Source: Unio delphinus (lineage: Eukaryota > Mollusca > Bivalvia > Unionida > Unionidae). Taken from it: a stretch of 64,000 nt of DNA. Within the stretch, counting starts at the first letter, position 1. Each line of letters opens with the position of its first letter. The stretch spans positions 1,793,001 through 1,857,000 of the forward strand of contig JAQISU010000115.1 of assembly GCA_029339505.1 (NCBI GenBank), read 5' to 3'. Below the pieces are notes generated by a model. The model saw nothing but the letters and a program-made list of their open reading frames with translations. It searched no databases and was not told the origin of the DNA. Shown piece by piece: positions 32,673 through 45,473 of the stretch. The position numbers and the translations under genes are program-made.

Positions 32673-33506
32673 GCTATTCTCATTTCGTGATTAACTCAAT
32701 AACAATGTAGTGAAGACGACTAGTTTGTAAAAAACACATTTCACAAAGTAGCTCTGAATTCTTCAGATTTAAATTTCTGGTCACAACCCATACTCGTTGA
32801 GCACAAGTAGTCCTTAATCAGACCCTAATAGCAGCATGTGCTTTGTTGGCATTTATAATCAATAGAGTTTCCTTACATAATGATCCTTAATATTGACTTT
32901 ATAGCTATGGTCACATATTACAGGGAAGGCGAAAAAGGCGCTTAAGGTAACAAAACATTTCCAATATTCAAATATGGGAAGAAACAACCATCAAGTGAAA
33001 AGAAGTTTATATTGGATACGGAAAAGATCTTAATCGATATAAAATTAAGTTTAGCTTTTTTTGAGGTCATAGTATGACATTTTAGTCTACTTATGTTGAT
33101 CAATGATTAAAAAATATTTATGAGTTAAGTGAGGTTTGATAGTTTGACTTTATTATGTTATTTACAGTCAAACGTTACATACCTGCTGAAAATTAATAAC
33201 ATTTATTCTATGACGTAAATCTTTACATACGATATGAAAATATGCTTCCTGTCGTCCTGTTCTTGAGGAAAGGCTTTGTCAATTCTTTGAAATACTACAT
33301 ATGGTGAAAACGAGGTTACAGTCTTATTCGTACCTAAACCCATTTCTTTTCTCACACTAAAACGTGTCGTATCAAATAGCAAAATCTACTGATTTCATTT
33401 TTCTATATTTTCGTGAATAGAGACAAAACGTTTGCAGTTACTAAATTACTGGGACATTATTAGAATTTATTTATGGTTTTCTTTACATTTTAATTTGCGT
33501 TAAGAA

Positions 33507-33586
<80 letters not shown>
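33507..33586 (+). repeat. (TATC)n microsatellite
   Basis: Twenty pure TATC units. Confidence 0.98.
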
Positions 33587-33587
<1 letters not shown>

Positions 33588-33847
33588 GAAACAGACGCTT
33601 GACATATGCATTTCTTTTTCAATTATTTTTTTCTGCGAACATAAGGAAACGTATAGTATCTCTTGAAGCACGGCTTTAGGTTTAGTTTAGGCATAGCTTT
33701 AGTTTCGTAAACTTAAATACGTGAGTTATCTTGGATAATGAAACAAATTCTACACTACAAGTTTGCTAATTGAGATCATTGATCCATTCGACCAATATGA
33801 AAGTAAAAATTTAACGTCTCTAATTTTACTTTCATAATCAAGTATTA

Positions 33848-35145
33848 GGATATTATCTAACTCTGCAGAGAATGTAATACATAAGGATATCATCTAACTC
33901 TGCAGAGAATGTAATACATAGATACATGTAATAAACATGTAGTCCAATCTAAACGATATTATTGGTAGTAATATAATACATAGATACATGTAATAACATG
34001 TAGTCCAATCTGAACGATATTATTGGTAGTCATATAATACATAGATACATGTAATAACATGTAGTCCAATCTAAACGATATTATTGGTAGTAATATAATA
34101 CATAGATACATGTAATAACATGTAGTCCAATCTAAACGATATTATTGGTAGTAATATAATACATAGATACATGTAATAACATGTAGTCCAATCTAAACGA
34201 TATTATTGGTAGTAATATAATACATAGATACATGTAATAACATGTAGTCCAATCTAAACGATATTATTGGTAGTAATATAATACATAGATACATGTAATA
34301 ACATGTAGTCCAATCTAAACGATATTATTGGTAGTAATGTAATACATAGATACATGTAATAACATGTAGTCCAATCTAAATTATATTCTTGGCTGTAATA
34401 TAATACATAGATACATGTTAGTAAGATGTAGTCCGATCTAAAAATAGATACATGTAATAAGATGTAGTCCAATATAAATGATATTATTGTCAATTATATA
34501 ATACATGGATAAGTGTAATAAGACGTAGTCCAATGTTAATGATATTCGTAGCAGTAATATAATAAATGGATACCTGTAATGAGATGTAGTCTGATCTAAA
34601 CATAGATACATGTAATAACATGTAGTGCAATCTAAATAATAATCTTGGCTGTAATATAATACAAGGATACGTGTAATAACATGTAGTCCAATCTAAATGA
34701 TATTATTGGCAGTAATATAATACATAGAAAAAATGTAATAACATGTAGTCCAATCTAAATGATATTATTGGCAGCAATATAATACATAGATACGTGTAAT
34801 AACATGTAGTCCAATCTAAAAAAAAATTTGGCAGTAATATAATACATAGATACGTGTAATAACATGTAGTCCAATCTAAATAATAATCTTGGCTGTAATA
34901 TAATACAAGGATACGTGTAATGACATGTAGTCCAATCTAAATGATATTATTGGCAGTAATATAATACATAGATACGTGTAATAACATGTAGTCCAATCTA
35001 AACATAGATACATATAATACGATGTTGTCCATTCTAAAAGATATTCTTGGCAGTAATATAATGCATAGATACATCTAAAAAGCTGTATAACTATATTAAT
35101 GATAATAACATGTAATAAGATGTAGTCTAGTCTAATTTATATTAT
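33848..35145 (+). repeat. 61-bp satellite array, left part
   Basis: Unit gtaatataatacatagatac atgtaataacatgtagtcca then atctaaacgatattattggta. Seven nearly identical copies (33950-34390) are followed by increasingly diverged and shortened ones. A 42-bp duplication (tatctaactctgcagagaat) opens the array. Confidence 0.93.
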
Positions 35146-35405
35146 TGACAGTTTGTTTGTTTTGTTTTTTATGGTTTAAAGCCATTTTTCAGCACAATAT
35201 AGGTTATACATGGCGGCCAATGTTAATGGTGGAGGAAGAACACGGGAAAACCCCTGAAAGAACCACCGACCCACGAGAAGCTACTTGCAAGCTTTTTCAC
35301 ATACCCACATTGGCCAAATCAAAGACTCGAACCCACGCAGACAGAGGTGAAATGGCAGTGATCCGTAACGGACACCGCTTTAGACCACTCGGCCACTCAG
35401 GGCCC
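35146..35405 (-). mobile_element. tRNA-derived SINE (Deu-like core) inside the 61-bp satellite
   Basis: On the minus strand: A box tggccgagtggtctaaagc, B box gggttcgagtc, then a body with ttctcgtgggtcggtggttc, tccaccattaacattggccg and a 3' end ...gctttaaaccataaaaaaca. Satellite units continue on both sides. Related copies lie at 41455 and 57405. Confidence 0.85.
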
Positions 35406-35695
35406 TTTCTTGGCAGTAATATAATACATAGGTACATCTACTAAGATGTAGTCCGATATTAATGATATTAGTAGCAATAATATAATACATGGATACGTGT
35501 AATGAGATGTAGTCCAATCTAAACATATACGTGTAAAATATGTAGTAATCTAAATTATATTCTTTGCAGTAATTTAACACATATATACGTGTAATAAGAT
35601 GTAGTCCAATATTAATGATATTCGTGGTAGTAATATAATACATAGATACATGTAATGAGATCTAGTCCAATCTAAAGGATATTTTTGGCAGCAAT
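35406..35695 (+). repeat. 61-bp satellite array, middle part
   Basis: Diverged units resume right after the SINE (cttggcagtaatataataca) and stop at the LINE that starts near 35696. Confidence 0.85.
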
Positions 35696-37505
35696 GTGTT
35701 GTTCGTCCATCGTTTCGACGAGGACCTTTCTAGTCATCCGAGGGTTGGAGGGGTTAGTTCTGTTCTGTGTTTGCGCAGGTGGCTGATGAGGCCAACCCAT
35801 GCACAGAATGTTCGTTTGCATAAGGGACAGGGGATGAATGGGACATCTCCAGGGGGGTTGATGGCACGCGATTTTCTGGCTTGCCTCTTCAGCTCTACAG
35901 CTACTGTCCTGCTATATTCGCACCACATGGAGCCTTTGTGTATAGAGGAACGACAAGTGACTCGATCGCTTGCTATTTGCTCCCAGGGTTAATGTTGAAT
36001 GCATTCAATGCATTTTGCAGATTGTCTTTGAAGAATTTCTTCTGACCTCTATAAGATTGCTGTCCTTGCTGTAGATCGCCAAATAAGAGTGTCATAAGCA
36101 GCCGGTGGTCTGGAATGCTCACAACATGTCCCGCCCAGAATAGCTGACAATGCATTAGGATGGTGTGGATGCTGGGGAAACCTGCCTGGGCAAGTACCTC
36201 AGTGTCTGGAAGCTCGTCCTGCTACTTCATGTTGAGGATTTTCCTGAGACTTGTGGTATGAAAGTTGTTCAGCTTCCTTGCATGTCGTTGGTACACCATC
36301 CACGTTTCGCATGCTCCAGGATGGTGCATGTCATGACCTTGGTGTTCGCTTGATCCATCCTGGGATTGAATAGCTTTCCATCCGTACGGTACCTGATGTC
36401 GACTCCAACCTCTCTGTCTCTCAAAGCATTAGTCAGAATGGCAGAGAACAGGACACAACCCTGTTTGACGCCATTGGTTACTAGGAACGGCTTAGATGTA
36501 TCTTCATTGTCATAGACTCGTGCCTGCATGCCATCGTAGAAATGCTGCACCTTAAATATAAATTTTCTTGGGCATCATTACCTGAACATTACCTTCCACG
36601 AGCCTTCTCTGATGACATTATCAAAGGCCTTTGTCCAGTCGACGTATCTGCCGAGCTTATCTGCCGTTGGAAGGTTAGAGGGGACGGAGTGAAGATCCTC
36701 ATAGAACTTGACCTTCACTTTATCTGGGTTGATCATGGCTGGAGCATAACAACTGTTGATAGTAAAGCGCTTTCTTCCAGACACTAGGGAGAGTTTCATG
36801 GTCATGAATCTGTCGTTTACTCCCTTGGGAAGTCCATCCAATATGCCAACCAGTGCTGGCATCACTGCAAATCCGACATGAGCCTCAAGGCACTATTCAC
36901 TTCCTCGGCAGCTCTAAAATAAATTTAATGATGTCTAGGGCAGTTTAGAGCAGACAATGTTTAGAACACCTTTATTAGCCCCTTCCTCGTGACAGGGACA
37001 TGAACAGTGCATTTCGGACGAGTGCTGTTCAGTCGCTCAGGGGGATGCCGGTATGAACTGTACTCAATGTCAGTGGTGAGCAACCCTAATTGCATGAGCC
37101 GCCTGTGTGCAGGTTTGTGGCTATAGCTGACAGTGTACCCACACATGCCGCTTCGTCTCTTGTCTGTTGCACAGGACGTTAGTGGGTGATGAAATGGGAT
37201 GGATAGATGACAAGAATGACTTGCGCGGTTATTTTTTTAAGTAAGGAAGAGTTGCGCAGTTTGTCGACACTCACCTTCTCGTTCAAAGGCATCTGGGCCC
37301 ATTAGCACAACAACGTCGAAAAGGCCGGAGACAGAGTTGAGTGCAGTGGATGACAAGGACGTCATACGTGTCTTTTCCTGCTCTTAGCGGTCCAAGGCGC
37401 TTTGCTTGGAATCGCCTTTCTGCCCGTTGACCAGCTGGTGGTTTCTCTGAGCAGGCTGCTGAATTCAGATTTCAGAACATGCTCGGTAGACAAAGCTTAA
37501 CTCAA
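35696..37505 (-). pseudogene. Degraded LINE (endonuclease-RT), minus strand
   Basis: Minus-strand pieces appear in order from right to left. The end of the endonuclease domain is C-Y-A-P-A-M-I-N-P-D-K (about 36750). Next comes Y-V-D-W-T-K-A-F-D-N-V of the RT (36620), then F-Y-D-G-M-Q-A-R-V and V-T-N-G-V-K-Q-G-C-V-L (36480-36540). A post-RT region follows, Q-L-F-W-A-G-H-V-V (36130), and a terminal zinc finger C-P-L-C-K-R-T-F-C with G-L-I-S-H-L-R-K-H (35780). Large internal deletions fused the endonuclease to the RT and removed the catalytic Y-x-D-D block. Satellite units flank it on both sides. Confidence 0.85.
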
Positions 37506-37509
37506 TGAG

Positions 37510-37590
37510 GGTTTAATGTAATAAGTATATACATGAAATAAGATAGAGTTCAATAAAAATGCTATTTTTGGCAGCAGTGTCTTGTTACTT
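37510..37590 (+). repeat. Residual 61-bp satellite unit right of the LINE
   Basis: tgtaataagtatatacatga ... tttttggcagcagtgtcttg matches the unit left of the LINE, so the LINE inserted within the array. Confidence 0.7.
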
Positions 37591-38389
37591 CCAGTTGTAC
37601 TTCCTATTTATACATATCCAGTTCGCTCAATATTTTGACTGAGCCGTGAAACCTTAGGATATTGGTAGATAAAATCAAGAGAGTTCAACGAAATTTTTCT
37701 GACCTATATAGGGCGAGAGCATGGTCATCGGCATGCTGTCAAACTAGATATTTTGTGTTTCTTTATTTTAATTCCTTTGATATATGTAATTTTACGAATC
37801 AAATGGCTAATATTTCCGCACATAAAATAAACATGTATGGTGATAGGGTGTGACCGAGTCTACGTCCTCTCTTGATTTCTAACCATGGATACATGATCTG
37901 ATATGTTATAGAAGAGATGCATCCAACCTTAAACATCCTTGCTAAATTTAAGAAAACAAAATGTTATTAATATAGGGCACACAACATAATCGAATACATT
38001 ATAAAACATCAATTAAAAGAAGAATTCAATGTACTTTGCATCTTTTCGAGTAAAACATAAGGCCATAAACAGTACTGATAATTTTTCCTACGTATCTACC
38101 TTTTATAAAGTATGTTTGATCACTGTTCGTAATTAAGGGCATTATAAGTTTAATGCATACTGATGCGAATTTGTTTTTCATACATAAAGTAAATACTTGT
38201 CTACAGTTTCTTACAAATTGTTTTGTCGTGTTTACTTTGTTTCCTATTTGATGATAGCTCACCATTATTATGGGCTAAATCGATAGCTCTTACAAAATAG
38301 TTTCCAATACTGATTGTAAATCTCTCTGATCATAGACTTTTATTGTTAGGCATAATAGAATGGCGTATTGTTGTTTAATCACAATTGGA
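37591..38389. other. No feature recognised
   Basis: AT-rich sequence without supported features. Confidence 0.5.
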
Positions 38390-38670
38390 TGTACTTTGTG
38401 TAATCTCATTTGGAACCATTCAATGATTTTCTTTGTGTAATCTCATTTGGAACCATTCAAGGATTTATTTTGTGTAATCTGATTTGGAACCGTTCGTGGA
38501 TTTACTTTGTATAATCTCATATGGAACCATTTGTGGATTTACTTTGTGTAATTTCATTTGGAAACATTCGTGGATTTTCTTTGTGTAATATCATTTGGAA
38601 CCATTAATGGATTTACTTGTGTAATTTCATTTCAAACCATTCGTGGATTTACTTTTGTGTAATCTCATTT
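38390..38670 (+). repeat. Tandem repeat of 36-38 bp, seven copies
   Basis: Unit tttgtgtaatctcatttgga accattcgtggatttac with moderate divergence. Confidence 0.9.
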
Positions 38671-38741
38671 GCTGAGCTTACAGACTGTTTTTGAAACAAA
38701 GAATAAAAAATTGTTTTGTGTCTTATTTCTAAAAATATTAT

Positions 38742-39107
38742 CTAAAAAAAATCATCAATTGGGAATCTAATCTCCGAAGATGTAGTCGGTTCCAAGCTAT
38801 AAATTGATGTGGGCGACATTTTATTCTGGTACACTTGAACAGAGTCCTTAAAAAGTCCAATGTATTTTAATTCATTCAAGAGAGAACTATTAAATCTCCA
38901 AAATGTTATATGTTTATCTGGTTTTCGAAAATAAAGGGTTACTCGGACATGAGAAAGGTCCGCTGTATTACCTGAATTTACAGAAGTATAATTTATCATT
39001 GCACAAATAGTTTCTGAATTTAGGCAGAAATCTAACCTCGCCGGCTTGATGGTTTTTTTCCTAAGTGTATGGTTTTGAATCCATATTTCGTTCTCACCAG
39101 ATATCAA
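38742..39107 (-). pseudogene. LINE endonuclease-domain fragment (L1-like)
   Basis: A 121-codon open minus frame reads A-R-L-D-F-C-L-N-S-E-T-I-C, then H-V-R-V-T-L-Y-F-R-K and F-W-R-F-N-S-S-L-L-N-E-L-K-Y-I. This is the end of an apurinic-type endonuclease (normally S-D-H at the place now read L-S-H) and the linker before RT in L1-type elements. The catalytic Asp of S-D-H appears shifted or lost. No RT follows. Confidence 0.75.
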
Positions 39108-40353
39108 TTAGATGATATTCAGCACAAATTTAAATTACTGCATCGCTTCCCTTAGGGTTTTTAGTGAGTTGTAATTATATGTATCACGAGCCTAATTCGT
39201 AAATAGATTGATGTCCTCTTCAATAATTATATGCTGATTTCTATACCCTGTCTTATTTTAGTGTAGAATTTTGGTTTTATGTTATAGCTTATAGTGTTGA
39301 TGTGTTACCGGCATTTTCTGTTGAATCAAAGTAATATAATTCCAGGATTGATTTCAGTATAAATTAGTAAAATGAACGTCTCTATCAAAACAAGTTGAAG
39401 GTGCTAGATGTTAAAGCAAGTCATAACGGTAACATTACATATATAAATATATATATATATATATAACTGATCTCAGGTCACAGTTAGCATTTTTTGGTAA
39501 AAATAAAACAGTACCTAATAGAAAACATCATTCTAGAATGATTCTCATGTTTGCAAATCGAAACATTAACCTGAATTGCACTCAGAAGGTTCCAAACTTT
39601 AGAACCAAACATACATACTTACTTCATCTACTAACAATGATCCCGATATTGAGTCCATACAGAGAATACTTTTGCTATGAATTAGTTGTTTACTCAAAAT
39701 AAACTTAAAAGAAGCCCCTTCAAGCAGAAATTACCGTCACTCAGTTTTGTCTAAGGTCAAGTCCAGCACCAGCAACAACGTTATATCACAACACTACGTA
39801 ATGAAATTAAAAAAGTAAAACTAACAAACAAACGATTAAATTAAATCTGCATAACAGATGCCGGAAACCAAATGTAATACAAAATGGTCAAATATCATTT
39901 AATATTGTTGAGAGTACTAGATAAATGTTGCAAGAATTTTTTGAAAAAGAATAAATCAGATGTCACATATTTGGACAAGAATATTTTGTGATTCCTTGCT
40001 GCTGTTTCGACGCGAAAATAGATAACGTGTGAAAGGTTTAAACAGTTTACTTGATGCAAGTTGAAGATCGATGTTTCATTCATTCAGAACAAGTTCTTTA
40101 CTCTCGCGCCAGAGATTTCTACTGTTTTGTCCCTTATCCATGGGAATTAAAGAGATAAATGGAAAGCAGAGGGATATCGATGAAATTGTTTGCCATGTTT
40201 AATTCATTTAGAAAATTGGGATTCCTAAAAGTTGTTCTCTTTGTTTTTAATAATAAGTATTAAGTGAAAATTCATCAATAGAGCATATAATCAATAGACT
40301 ACAGTAGAAAACATGTATGTATTTGCTTTATCCCAACATTAAAAAATGTAATG
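39108..40353. other. No feature recognised apart from a short (TA)n at 39440
   Basis: AT-rich unique-looking DNA. Confidence 0.5.
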
Positions 40354-40354
40354 A

Positions 40355-40404
40355 AATGTATGTATGTATGTATGTATGTATGTATGTATGTATGTATGTA
40401 TGTA

Positions 40405-40483
<79 letters not shown>

Positions 40484-40485
40484 TG
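40355..40485 (+). repeat. Compound (TATG)n-(TG)n-(TATG)n microsatellite
   Basis: About 13 TATG units, about 60 bp of TG, then three TATG. Confidence 0.98.
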
Positions 40486-41454
40486 TTACGTGTTTAGGCT
40501 CAAATACTCAGTTATACATAGAAACTGAAGACAACAAGCTTAGTAAAAATAAATTAAAAATAATGAATTTCCCTGGATAAATATTCTAAGAAATGGAAAA
40601 AGAACTTACAGTGTTAAGAGTCAAATCCAAAAATAATCCAAGAATAATCCACTAATTAAATTACAAAAGTTCTAGTAATGAAATGTTCTACCAGATTCAA
40701 GTTCGAATCCTGTTCGAAAATCAAAGATGGAAGATGATGCGGCTATCTACAGTGCCTTGTAGAAACACAATATTCAACAATCAAGTGTTGGAAATCAGAA
40801 TACGATTTTGATTACCTTCGTCCAACGATTTTGAATGAACACAAATATTTCCAGAGATACGAATTAATCCTATAAAATCCAAATAAACTGAAGTAAAGTT
40901 CATATGGATTCAAAAACTGGCTACAACAAACGAAAATAACTTAAAGTCACATATAAAAGCCCGAAACTAAGAATATTTCGCATAAAACAATGATTTTATC
41001 GTATTCTAATACGCAGTTTCCAAACACTACGCTAATTGTGAAATAGTTAAAAGGTCGGGTGAGTGTCGCGTTATCATTATATTATGATTTACTCCTAGCA
41101 TGATCCTGGCGGCAACCAGTCATTTTACTTTAAGAATAAAATGTTGTTTACTTCATATTCACTAGTCCCATCTTGACCTTCGCAACAACCAATCATTTTA
41201 AAATTAAACTAGAGCCTGTTTACGTGCTTTCCACTAACCATGAATCAAGGTCAGCATCTAGTTCAACATTACTTGTTTACCGAAGAATAATTCAGGTCAA
41301 CCGTTTTTCTGAGATTTTTTTTTTTATCTTTAGTGAATACATTTACATTACATCAACGTGCATTGAAAACTTAAACAAGAATTTAAAACTGACAAACAAG
41401 CAATTAAATTAAAACAAATAATATATCAAATACGTAGCTGTATGTATGAATGTA
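40486..41454. other. No feature recognised
   Basis: No supported gene or named repeat. Confidence 0.5.
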
Positions 41455-41665
41455 TGTGTGTATCTTGTTGTTGTTATAGGGCTTAACGCCATTTTTCAGC
41501 ACAATATAGGCTATATATGGCGGCCAGTATTAGTGATGGAGGAAAAATCCGGGAAAACCCCTAAAAGAACCATTGACCCACGAGAAACTACCGGCAAGCT
41601 TTCTCACAAACCCACATTGGATGATCCCGAGACTCGAACCCATGCAGACAGAGGTGAGATGGCAA
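41455..41665 (-). mobile_element. tRNA-derived SINE (same family as 35146), 5'-truncated head
   Basis: The minus strand shows the B box gggttcgagtctcgggatc, then tagtttctcgtgggtcaatg and tggccgccatatatagccta. The A-box end is replaced by a TATG microsatellite. Confidence 0.85.
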
Positions 41666-41669
41666 TGAA

Positions 41670-42062
41670 CGATATGTATGTATGTATGTAGGTATGTATG
41701 TATGTATGTATGTATGTATGTATGTATGTATGTATGTATGTATGTATGTATGTATGTATGTATGTATGTATGTATGTATGTATGTATGTATGCATGCATG
41801 CATGCATGCATGCATGCATGCATGCATGTATGCATGCATGCATGCATGCATGCATGCATGCATGCATGTATGTATGTATGTATGTATGTATGTATGTATG
41901 TATGCATGCATGCATGCATGCATGCATGCATGTATGTGTGTGTCTGTGTGTGTATGTATGTATGTATGCATGTATGCATGCATGCATGTATGTATGTATG
42001 TATGTATGTATGTATGTATGTATGTATGTATGTATGTATGTATCTATGTATGTATGTATGTA
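41670..42062 (+). repeat. (TATG)n/(CATG)n compound microsatellite, about 390 bp
   Basis: Blocks of TATG alternate with blocks of the self-complementary tetramer CATG (41790-41870, 41904-41932, 41967-41987). Open frames through it on both strands are simple-sequence artefacts. Confidence 0.98.
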
Positions 42063-42127
42063 AAATTTATATAGATTTCATAGCTGTAACAATGCACCGA
42101 TTTAACCAAGATAAACCAGCTCAGTCA

Positions 42128-42412
42128 CTAATCTATTTATAAAAGTTTGTTTGTTTGATTAGGATTTTTACAATTTTTCAGTCATATCGCTACGATGTCT
42201 GCAGTGAGGCAGTTTATTGTGATGTCTCACCCAGTCACATTATCCTGACACCAGGCCGACCAGTTCAAACACTAACGTCTTAATGCTGAGCGCTAAGCGA
42301 AGCAGCTGTTAGTTTGTACGTCTTTGGTATGACTCAGCCGGGGATCGAACCCATGACCTCCGGCTTCCGCGGCGGACGCTCTAACCACTAGGCCACCGTA
42401 GCGGTTATTTAT
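42128..42412 (-). mobile_element. tRNA-derived SINE, second family
   Basis: On the minus strand: an intact A box tggcctagtggttagagcg and B box gggttcgatccc, then a long body with tgtctcacatcaca... core pieces related to 25880 and 58495. It ends in a run rich in caaacaaac. The tRNA-like head folds poorly as a real tRNA. Confidence 0.8.
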
Positions 42413-43130
42413 AAAGGTAATATGCCCCAATTCCTTCTCAGTCAAAGCTGTACATTTAAAAAAATGATGAAGAATTGTTTATAAAACTAATAAAAATGTA
42501 AATCATAATGTACAGTGTTAAGTGAGGGAACATCTATAGCTAGTTTTAAATATATACATAGCTAAAATCAGATATATGTAGTGAGTGTCAAAGCTGTACA
42601 TAGCTGGGAAAAAAAACTACAACTAATCTGTATTCCATGTAAATTTAACAAAAACAGATTTAAATAAACAGGTACCAGATTTTCAGACCTGGTGCTGGCT
42701 ACCAGAGTGATCTACTAATATATCCGGCAATCAGTGTAACGTGCAGCTAGTGATCACTCCGTCAATCAGTTATCACCGTTTAATCATTCTTTCTCTATAA
42801 ATGGCAATTAAATAGAAAAATAAATTCTTATTCTTTTGGGATTCATCCAAAGGTTCCCGTAATGGGAAACTCCAGCTTATCTATAAGGCTGTGGTAGAAA
42901 GTGTCAAAACTTTATATGTGAAAGTTAATGGTCGATAAGCATTACCACATCATGCTTTATATGTTGATGTACTGGCGTATTGCGGTAAACAAATCCACAC
43001 CTTGATGGTAAAACTAAAATGGTTGACGCATTTAACTCATCCCAGTATTTTCCAAAGTGAAGTTTTCCTAGCATGATGGAAAAAGTTATTCCCACCGACC
43101 TACCTACCGTAGTATTATTGGAGAATATGT

Positions 43131-43358
43131 TTTACATCAGGGGTCTCAAACGCGGGACCCGCCAAGCCTAATCATGATTAGCGTTACAAGATGTCATGAA
43201 AGATAACAAGGTGGTGTTGCCCTCGGGCCATCGAAAATGCCTTTATGGGGCCATCGAAAATGCCTTTATGGGGCCATCGAAAATGCCTTTATGGGGCCAT
43301 CGAAAATGCCTTTATGGGGCCCACGGAGTGGTCTGAGTTTGAGACCCTTGTTTTACAT
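43131..43358. mobile_element. hAT-type non-autonomous element with 8-bp target duplication
   Basis: The left end cagggtctcaaac (from 43139) and right end gtttgagacccttg (to 43350) are inverted repeats of the hAT type. ttttacat stands directly outside both ends (43131-43138, 43351-43358). Inside are four copies of ggccatcgaaaatgccttta (43220-43320). No transposase. Confidence 0.88.
43220..43320 (+). repeat. 23-bp tandem repeat inside the hAT element, four copies
   Basis: Unit ggggccatcgaaaatgcctt tat. Internal tandem repeats are common in short hAT derivatives. Confidence 0.95.
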
Positions 43359-45430
43359 AATTTTCATTATCCAGAATCTGTAAGTGATACTTCTTTGATA
43401 TATAGCATTTTACTTAATTTTACAAAATTATATTAATTGTATTTCATGCAAAAGATGCAGTTTATGTCTACTCAGAAATACTTTTTGTGCTTTACAGAAA
43501 TGAATGTACAAAAAAGGAATAAGTTTATTTGCCATACAAAAATGTTTTTCCAACGTTACGAACGAAACACATATTTTATATTACCACTGTAGATTAGTAT
43601 GTTTTATTTTGCAAAGTTCAAAATGCGAAAACTATAATACTCTTCAGATGTGCGGTACAGAAAATTACGAAATTTTCAACTGTTTCCGTAAACAGCAGCA
43701 TGCTAATATTATATATATGTTTTTGTTATGAAAACGAGTACGCATAACGTACATTGGCAATTCAATTTGCTTAGATTATAATAATAAAGTAATTGGCAAC
43801 GAAAGTTATTTAGAAGTAGTATAGTGGGGCAATTTTGGGGAAAATGGGACTTCCATGTTAAACAGTGTCGCGGCCCTTTGGGGACAAGATTTATAGGGAC
43901 AATGGAAATACCCGTCAATAAGGTCGTTGGCCTGTTTAGGGACAATGGGACTTACCGATACTTTTGGAACAATAGGAATGGACAAGGTGAGGTCATGGTA
44001 CGGGGATATTGGTAACAATGTAGCATGTGGCTGACTTGAATAAGTGGTGAGTCAAATACAGCCTTTATCTGACATCTGGACCCGTATACGAGGATTTGAT
44101 TCAGATAGAATTGCCTCTACACATAAATACTTATTTTTTCCAAACTCTCGTATCGGTGATCTGGATAATTGTCCATGATGATTTCACATACACGGATAAA
44201 TCCGTACGGACCAGCATTGACGATACTATGGTACATAATTCAACGTTAGTCCATATATTGTGAATAGAACAGGAAAAGGGGGTGCAGTGAACTGCGGTTA
44301 TTTATAGTGGAAGAACAGATCGAAACGGATTTAGTTCATTCACCAATCCCAACACGCGTTATAAAATTCAGTTGCAATATCGCGTTTGCCCTCCAATTCG
44401 AAGACAGCGGCCTCAAACGTCACATTGCATGTATAGACGCTCTACAGTCTGTGCGCAGTGAATCAATGCGACATATGTTTCACAAATGACGTAAGCTAAG
44501 ACGACGATGAATTGGGGTTCACCAGCTGTGGAGACGAGAAGCAAGGACATATCAGTGGCTACCAAAGTCAACACGGTCCTACGTCTATGAGACCAATTGT
44601 AATTGGGATTTAGTCGATTTTCTCTCTTCTTCTCAATAATTTGTTCCGGTATCAGTACTTTTACCACCTTCATCTCCTTACCAGGCGTTGAGGATTTCAA
44701 ACAGAGACATAATGAAGCATTGGAGAAATTTTGCAGCAACAGAAAGAAGCAGAACAAGCTTTATACTTCAACAGCAACAGTGAGAAGACTAAGGGGCAAC
44801 AAGGAAAAACGACAGGAACAACAAGCAACAGAAAAGGAATCAAAAGCTAGAAGAGAAGGAGAACAGTGAAAGTAAAACAGTGACGGTACTCTTATAAACC
44901 GTTTGGAAGAGTTAAGGGATCTGAAACAAATGTGTCAGACTTTCTTTATTACGACAGAAGAGGAAAAGAACTTCCCGAGCCAAACAACCTAACCATGTTT
45001 CAACGCATCATATATCCACCCTTGTGATTGCTACCACGTCATCGACAGGAGCAAACCCAGAACTGGGTGTTGGCTGTGGCAACGCTTTAAGTATGTTAAA
45101 GCTGATTACGTCCCGTTACAGAGTTTTAAAAAACAAATTAAACAAACCACACCATTCATTTTCAGGATCAAGCATGTCTCTCGAAGAGATAGGATACATT
45201 TTGCCAAGATCAATTAAAACTAGAAATTACTTTTTGCCATATTATGTACGCGTGTGTATGTGTGTGTGTGTGCGTATTTGTAGGTTTTTATTCTAATTAT
45301 AAATATCAAAACAAAGAGACAATTACGTCTTATGGCTGTTATATTCTGGTACTAGTTTTACATTCTAATTCATAACACAACACAACACAACGCTTTAAAA
45401 AGTTCATAGACTTCTGTGTCTTTGTTAACT
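43359..45430. other. No supported gene
   Basis: Several medium open frames (e.g. 44603-44869 +, 44413-44757 -) lack family signatures. A Gln/Glu/Lys-rich stretch at about 44760-44870 may be chance. Confidence 0.45.
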
Positions 45431-45431
45431 C

Positions 45432-45432
<1 letters not shown>

Positions 45433-45470
<38 letters not shown>
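45433..45470 (+). repeat. (TG)n microsatellite
   Basis: About 38 bp of TG. Confidence 0.95.

Positions 45471-45473
<3 letters not shown>

Noticed and set aside
41530..42142. Long M-Y-V-C and H-T-Y-I frames on both strands
   Set aside because: Pure translations of TATG/CATG microsatellite.
42340..42412. tRNA gene on the minus strand
   Set aside because: A and B boxes are present, but the sequence continues into a SINE body and the cloverleaf stems do not pair well; treated as a SINE head.
44603..44869. Gln/Glu/Lys-rich frame
   Set aside because: Low-complexity charged tail without conserved features; overlaps an open minus frame.
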